Assembly: GCF_014196225.1 (NCBI RefSeq)
Contig: NZ_JACIDI010000009.1
Coordinates: 62,001-126,000, forward strand
Origin: Bacteroides pyogenes
GTDB taxonomy: Bacteria; Bacteroidota; Bacteroidia; Bacteroidales; Bacteroidaceae
Length of the DNA: 64,000 bases
Reading direction: 5' to 3'
Part shown: positions 62,327-64,000 of the stretch, one piece after another
How the letters are laid out: each line of letters begins with the position of its first letter
Position numbering within the stretch: the stretch's first letter is position 1
Notes under the pieces: model-generated
Databases searched by the model: none
The model's input: only the letters and a program-made list of their open reading frames with translations
What the model was told of the DNA's origin: nothing
Translations under genes and position numbers: made by a program

Positions 62327-64000
62327 ATGGAGTATTCTTTTTATGATTTTTTAAAGCTCATTGGCTCATTGGGGCTCTTTCTGTATGGGATGAAAATAAT
62401 GAGCGAGGGCTTGCAAAAAGTCGCAGGCGACAGGCTACGAGGTATTCTGACAGCAATGACCACCAACCGGGTAACGGGAGTTTTCACGGGAGTATTGATT
62501 ACGGCCCTTATCCAGTCTTCGTCGGCCACCACAGTAATGGTCGTGAGTTTCGTGAATGCGGGACTGCTTACTCTGGCCCAATCCATCAGCGTTATTATGG
62601 GTGCCAACATCGGTACGACAGTCACTGCATGGATTATTTCGGTCTTCGGATTCAAGGTAGACATGGGAGCCTTTGCCCTTCCGCTTCTGGCCATTGCCCT
62701 GCCGCTTATCTTTTCCGGCAAAAGCAACCGTAAGTCTATCGGCGAATTCATTTTCGGCTTCTCGTTCCTTTTCATGGGGCTCTCGTATCTGAAAACAAAC
62801 GCGCCCGACCTGAACGCCAATCCGGATATGCTCGCCTTTGTGCAAAACTATACTGACATGGGCTTCATGTCTATCCTGCTGTTCCTGTTCATCGGAACCA
62901 TCCTCACCATGATCGTGCAGGCATCTGCCGCCACCATGGCCATCACCCTGATCATGTGCGCCAACGGGTGGATCAGCCTCGAGCTCGGAGCTGCTCTGGT
63001 GCTGGGCGAGAATATCGGAACCACCATCACCGCCAACCTTGCCGCACTGACAGCCAACTCACAGGCGAAGCGGGCGGCATTGGCACATTTCGTATTTAAC
63101 GTATTCGGCGTCATCTGGGTATTGGCAATCTTCCATCCCTTCATGCAGCTTGTCAACTGGATAGTAGACAACTTTTTCTCAACGGCCGATCCTCAAGTGA
63201 GCATTTCGTACAAACTTTCCGCATTCCACTCCATCTTCAACATCTGCAACGTATGCCTGCTGATATGGGGCGTAAAACTGATCGAACGCACGGTATGCGC
63301 CATAATCCGCCCCAAAGAGGAAGACGAGGAACCCCGTTTGCGCTTTATCACGGGCGGCATGCTTTCTACGGCAGAGTTGTCGATCCTTCAGGCGCGCAAG
63401 GAAATACACTTGTTTGCCGAGCGCATACACCGCATGTTCGGAATGGTACAGGATCTGCTGCATACGGAGAAAGGAGACGACTTCAACAAAGTGTTCAGCC
63501 GCATCGAAAAGTACGAAAGCATCAGCGACAATATGGAGTTGGAAATAGCGAATTATCTGAATCAGGTGTCCGAAGGGCGGCTTAGCTCTGAGAGTAAGCT
63601 GCAGATACGTGCCATGTTGCGCGAAGTAACCGAGATTGAAAGCATCGGCGACAGCTGCTACAACCTCGCCCGTACCATCAACCGCAAGCGGCAGACCAAC
63701 CAAGACTTCACCGAAAAGCAGTACGAGCACATTCATTTCATGATGAAGCTCACCAACGACGCTCTGACACAGATGATTGCAGTGGTGGAGAAAACAGAGC
63801 ATCAAAGCATCGACATCAACAAATCGTTCAATATAGAAAACGAAATAAACAATTACCGCAACCAACTGAAGAATCAGAATATCCTAGATGTGAACAACAA
63901 GGAATATGATTATCAGATGGGGGTATACTACATGGACATCATCGCCGAATGCGAAAAACTGGGCGATTATGTAGTGAATGTGGTAGAAGCAAGCAGCGAT
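62327..64000 (+). CDS. Na/Pi cotransporter family protein (3' end beyond window)
   Basis: The first 558 codons of a NptA/YjbB-type Na+/phosphate cotransporter; the frame is open to the window edge. It begins MEYSFYDFLKLIGSLGLFLY. The two inverted Na_Pi repeats show the family motifs ALIQSSSATTVMVVSFV near residue 65 and MIVQASAATMAITLIM near 195, then NIGTTITANLAAL. From about 340 a PhoU-like helical domain follows. It is divergent from the nucleoside kinase gene. Confidence 0.92.
   Translation, partial: MEYSFYDFLKLIGSLGLFLYGMKIMSEGLQKVAGDRLRGILTAMTTNRVTGVFTGVLITALIQSSSATTVMVVSFVNAGLLTLAQSISVIMGANIGTTVTAWIISVFGFKVDMGAFALPLLAIALPLIFSGKSNRKSIGEFIFGFSFLFMGLSYLKTNAPDLNANPDMLAFVQNYTDMGFMSILLFLFIGTILTMIVQASAATMAITLIMCANGWISLELGAALVLGENIGTTITANLAALTANSQAKRAALAHFVFNVFGVIWVLAIFHPFMQLVNWIVDNFFSTADPQVSISYKLSAFHSIFNICNVCLLIWGVKLIERTVCAIIRPKEEDEEPRLRFITGGMLSTAELSILQARKEIHLFAERIHRMFGMVQDLLHTEKGDDFNKVFSRIEKYESISDNMELEIANYLNQVSEGRLSSESKLQIRAMLREVTEIESIGDSCYNLARTINRKRQTNQDFTEKQYEHIHFMMKLTNDALTQMIAVVEKTEHQSIDINKSFNIENEINNYRNQLKNQNILDVNNKEYDYQMGVYYMDIIAECEKLGDYVVNVVEASSD

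Overview
The window is a 64-kb stretch of a Bacteroides-like (Bacteroidales) chromosome. Evidence: two SusC/SusD outer-membrane import loci with accessory lipoproteins, the Bacteroidetes -7 promoter box TAnnTTTG in front of many genes, lipoproteins with a short Cys-containing signal, a 618-residue IspG of the long type, a class-II alpha2 glycyl-tRNA synthetase, and sigma-54. Most genes are intact housekeeping genes; no rRNA, insertion sequence, integrase or cas gene was seen.

Layout. 0-3 kb: lrgAB-like pair, a DUF2156/GNAT acyltransferase pair. 3-8 kb (minus strand): tldD-pmbA, folP-cdaA (c-di-AMP synthase). 8-14.3 kb: TPR histidine kinase, murF, vanZ-like gene, NSS transporter, helix-hairpin-helix protein. 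14.5-18 kb (minus strand): a tightly overlapping chain of K+/H+-type antiporter, tcdA and an ABC ATPase. 18.4-23.7 kb: asd, a lamin-tail lipoprotein, an unusual glycosyltransferase/HIT-superfamily fusion. 23.7-26.5 kb: an AT-rich two-gene module (DUF4276 and OLD/RecF-like AAA ATPase) that looks like an acquired defence cassette, bordered by a perfect 37-bp inverted repeat and a 22-bp-period repeat array. 26.5-36.8 kb: M48 lipoprotein protease, FKBP, glyS, topoisomerase IV A, DUF3316-like protein, S41 protease, tRNA-Leu(UAG), SGNH hydrolase. 37.5-45.9 kb: SusCD locus 1 with a HEFTH metallopeptidase and two related lipoproteins, suggesting a peptide or protein substrate. 46-53 kb: ispG, purE, gcvH, PAP2 phosphatase, rpoN, pepP. 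53.8-60.6 kb: SusCD locus 2, whose SusC is out of frame at an 11-G tract in the signal peptide. 60.6-64 kb: nucleoside kinase and a Na/Pi cotransporter running off the end.

The most striking unexplained structure is a repeated architecture rather than a gene. At four separate places (164-258, 35743-35837, 35911-36006, 48049-48143) a 30-31-bp sequence occurs twice with a start-to-start distance of exactly 65 bp, enclosing 34-35 bp of unrelated DNA. The four repeats differ from one another, so this is not a repeat family but the footprint of a process: target duplication of about 30 bp around a spacer-sized insert. That geometry is what CRISPR adaptation (Cas1-Cas2) leaves when it integrates outside an array; a fifth, diverged case lies at 29851-29949. 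A second theme is arrays with a 22-bp period (two helical turns) in several intergenic regions.
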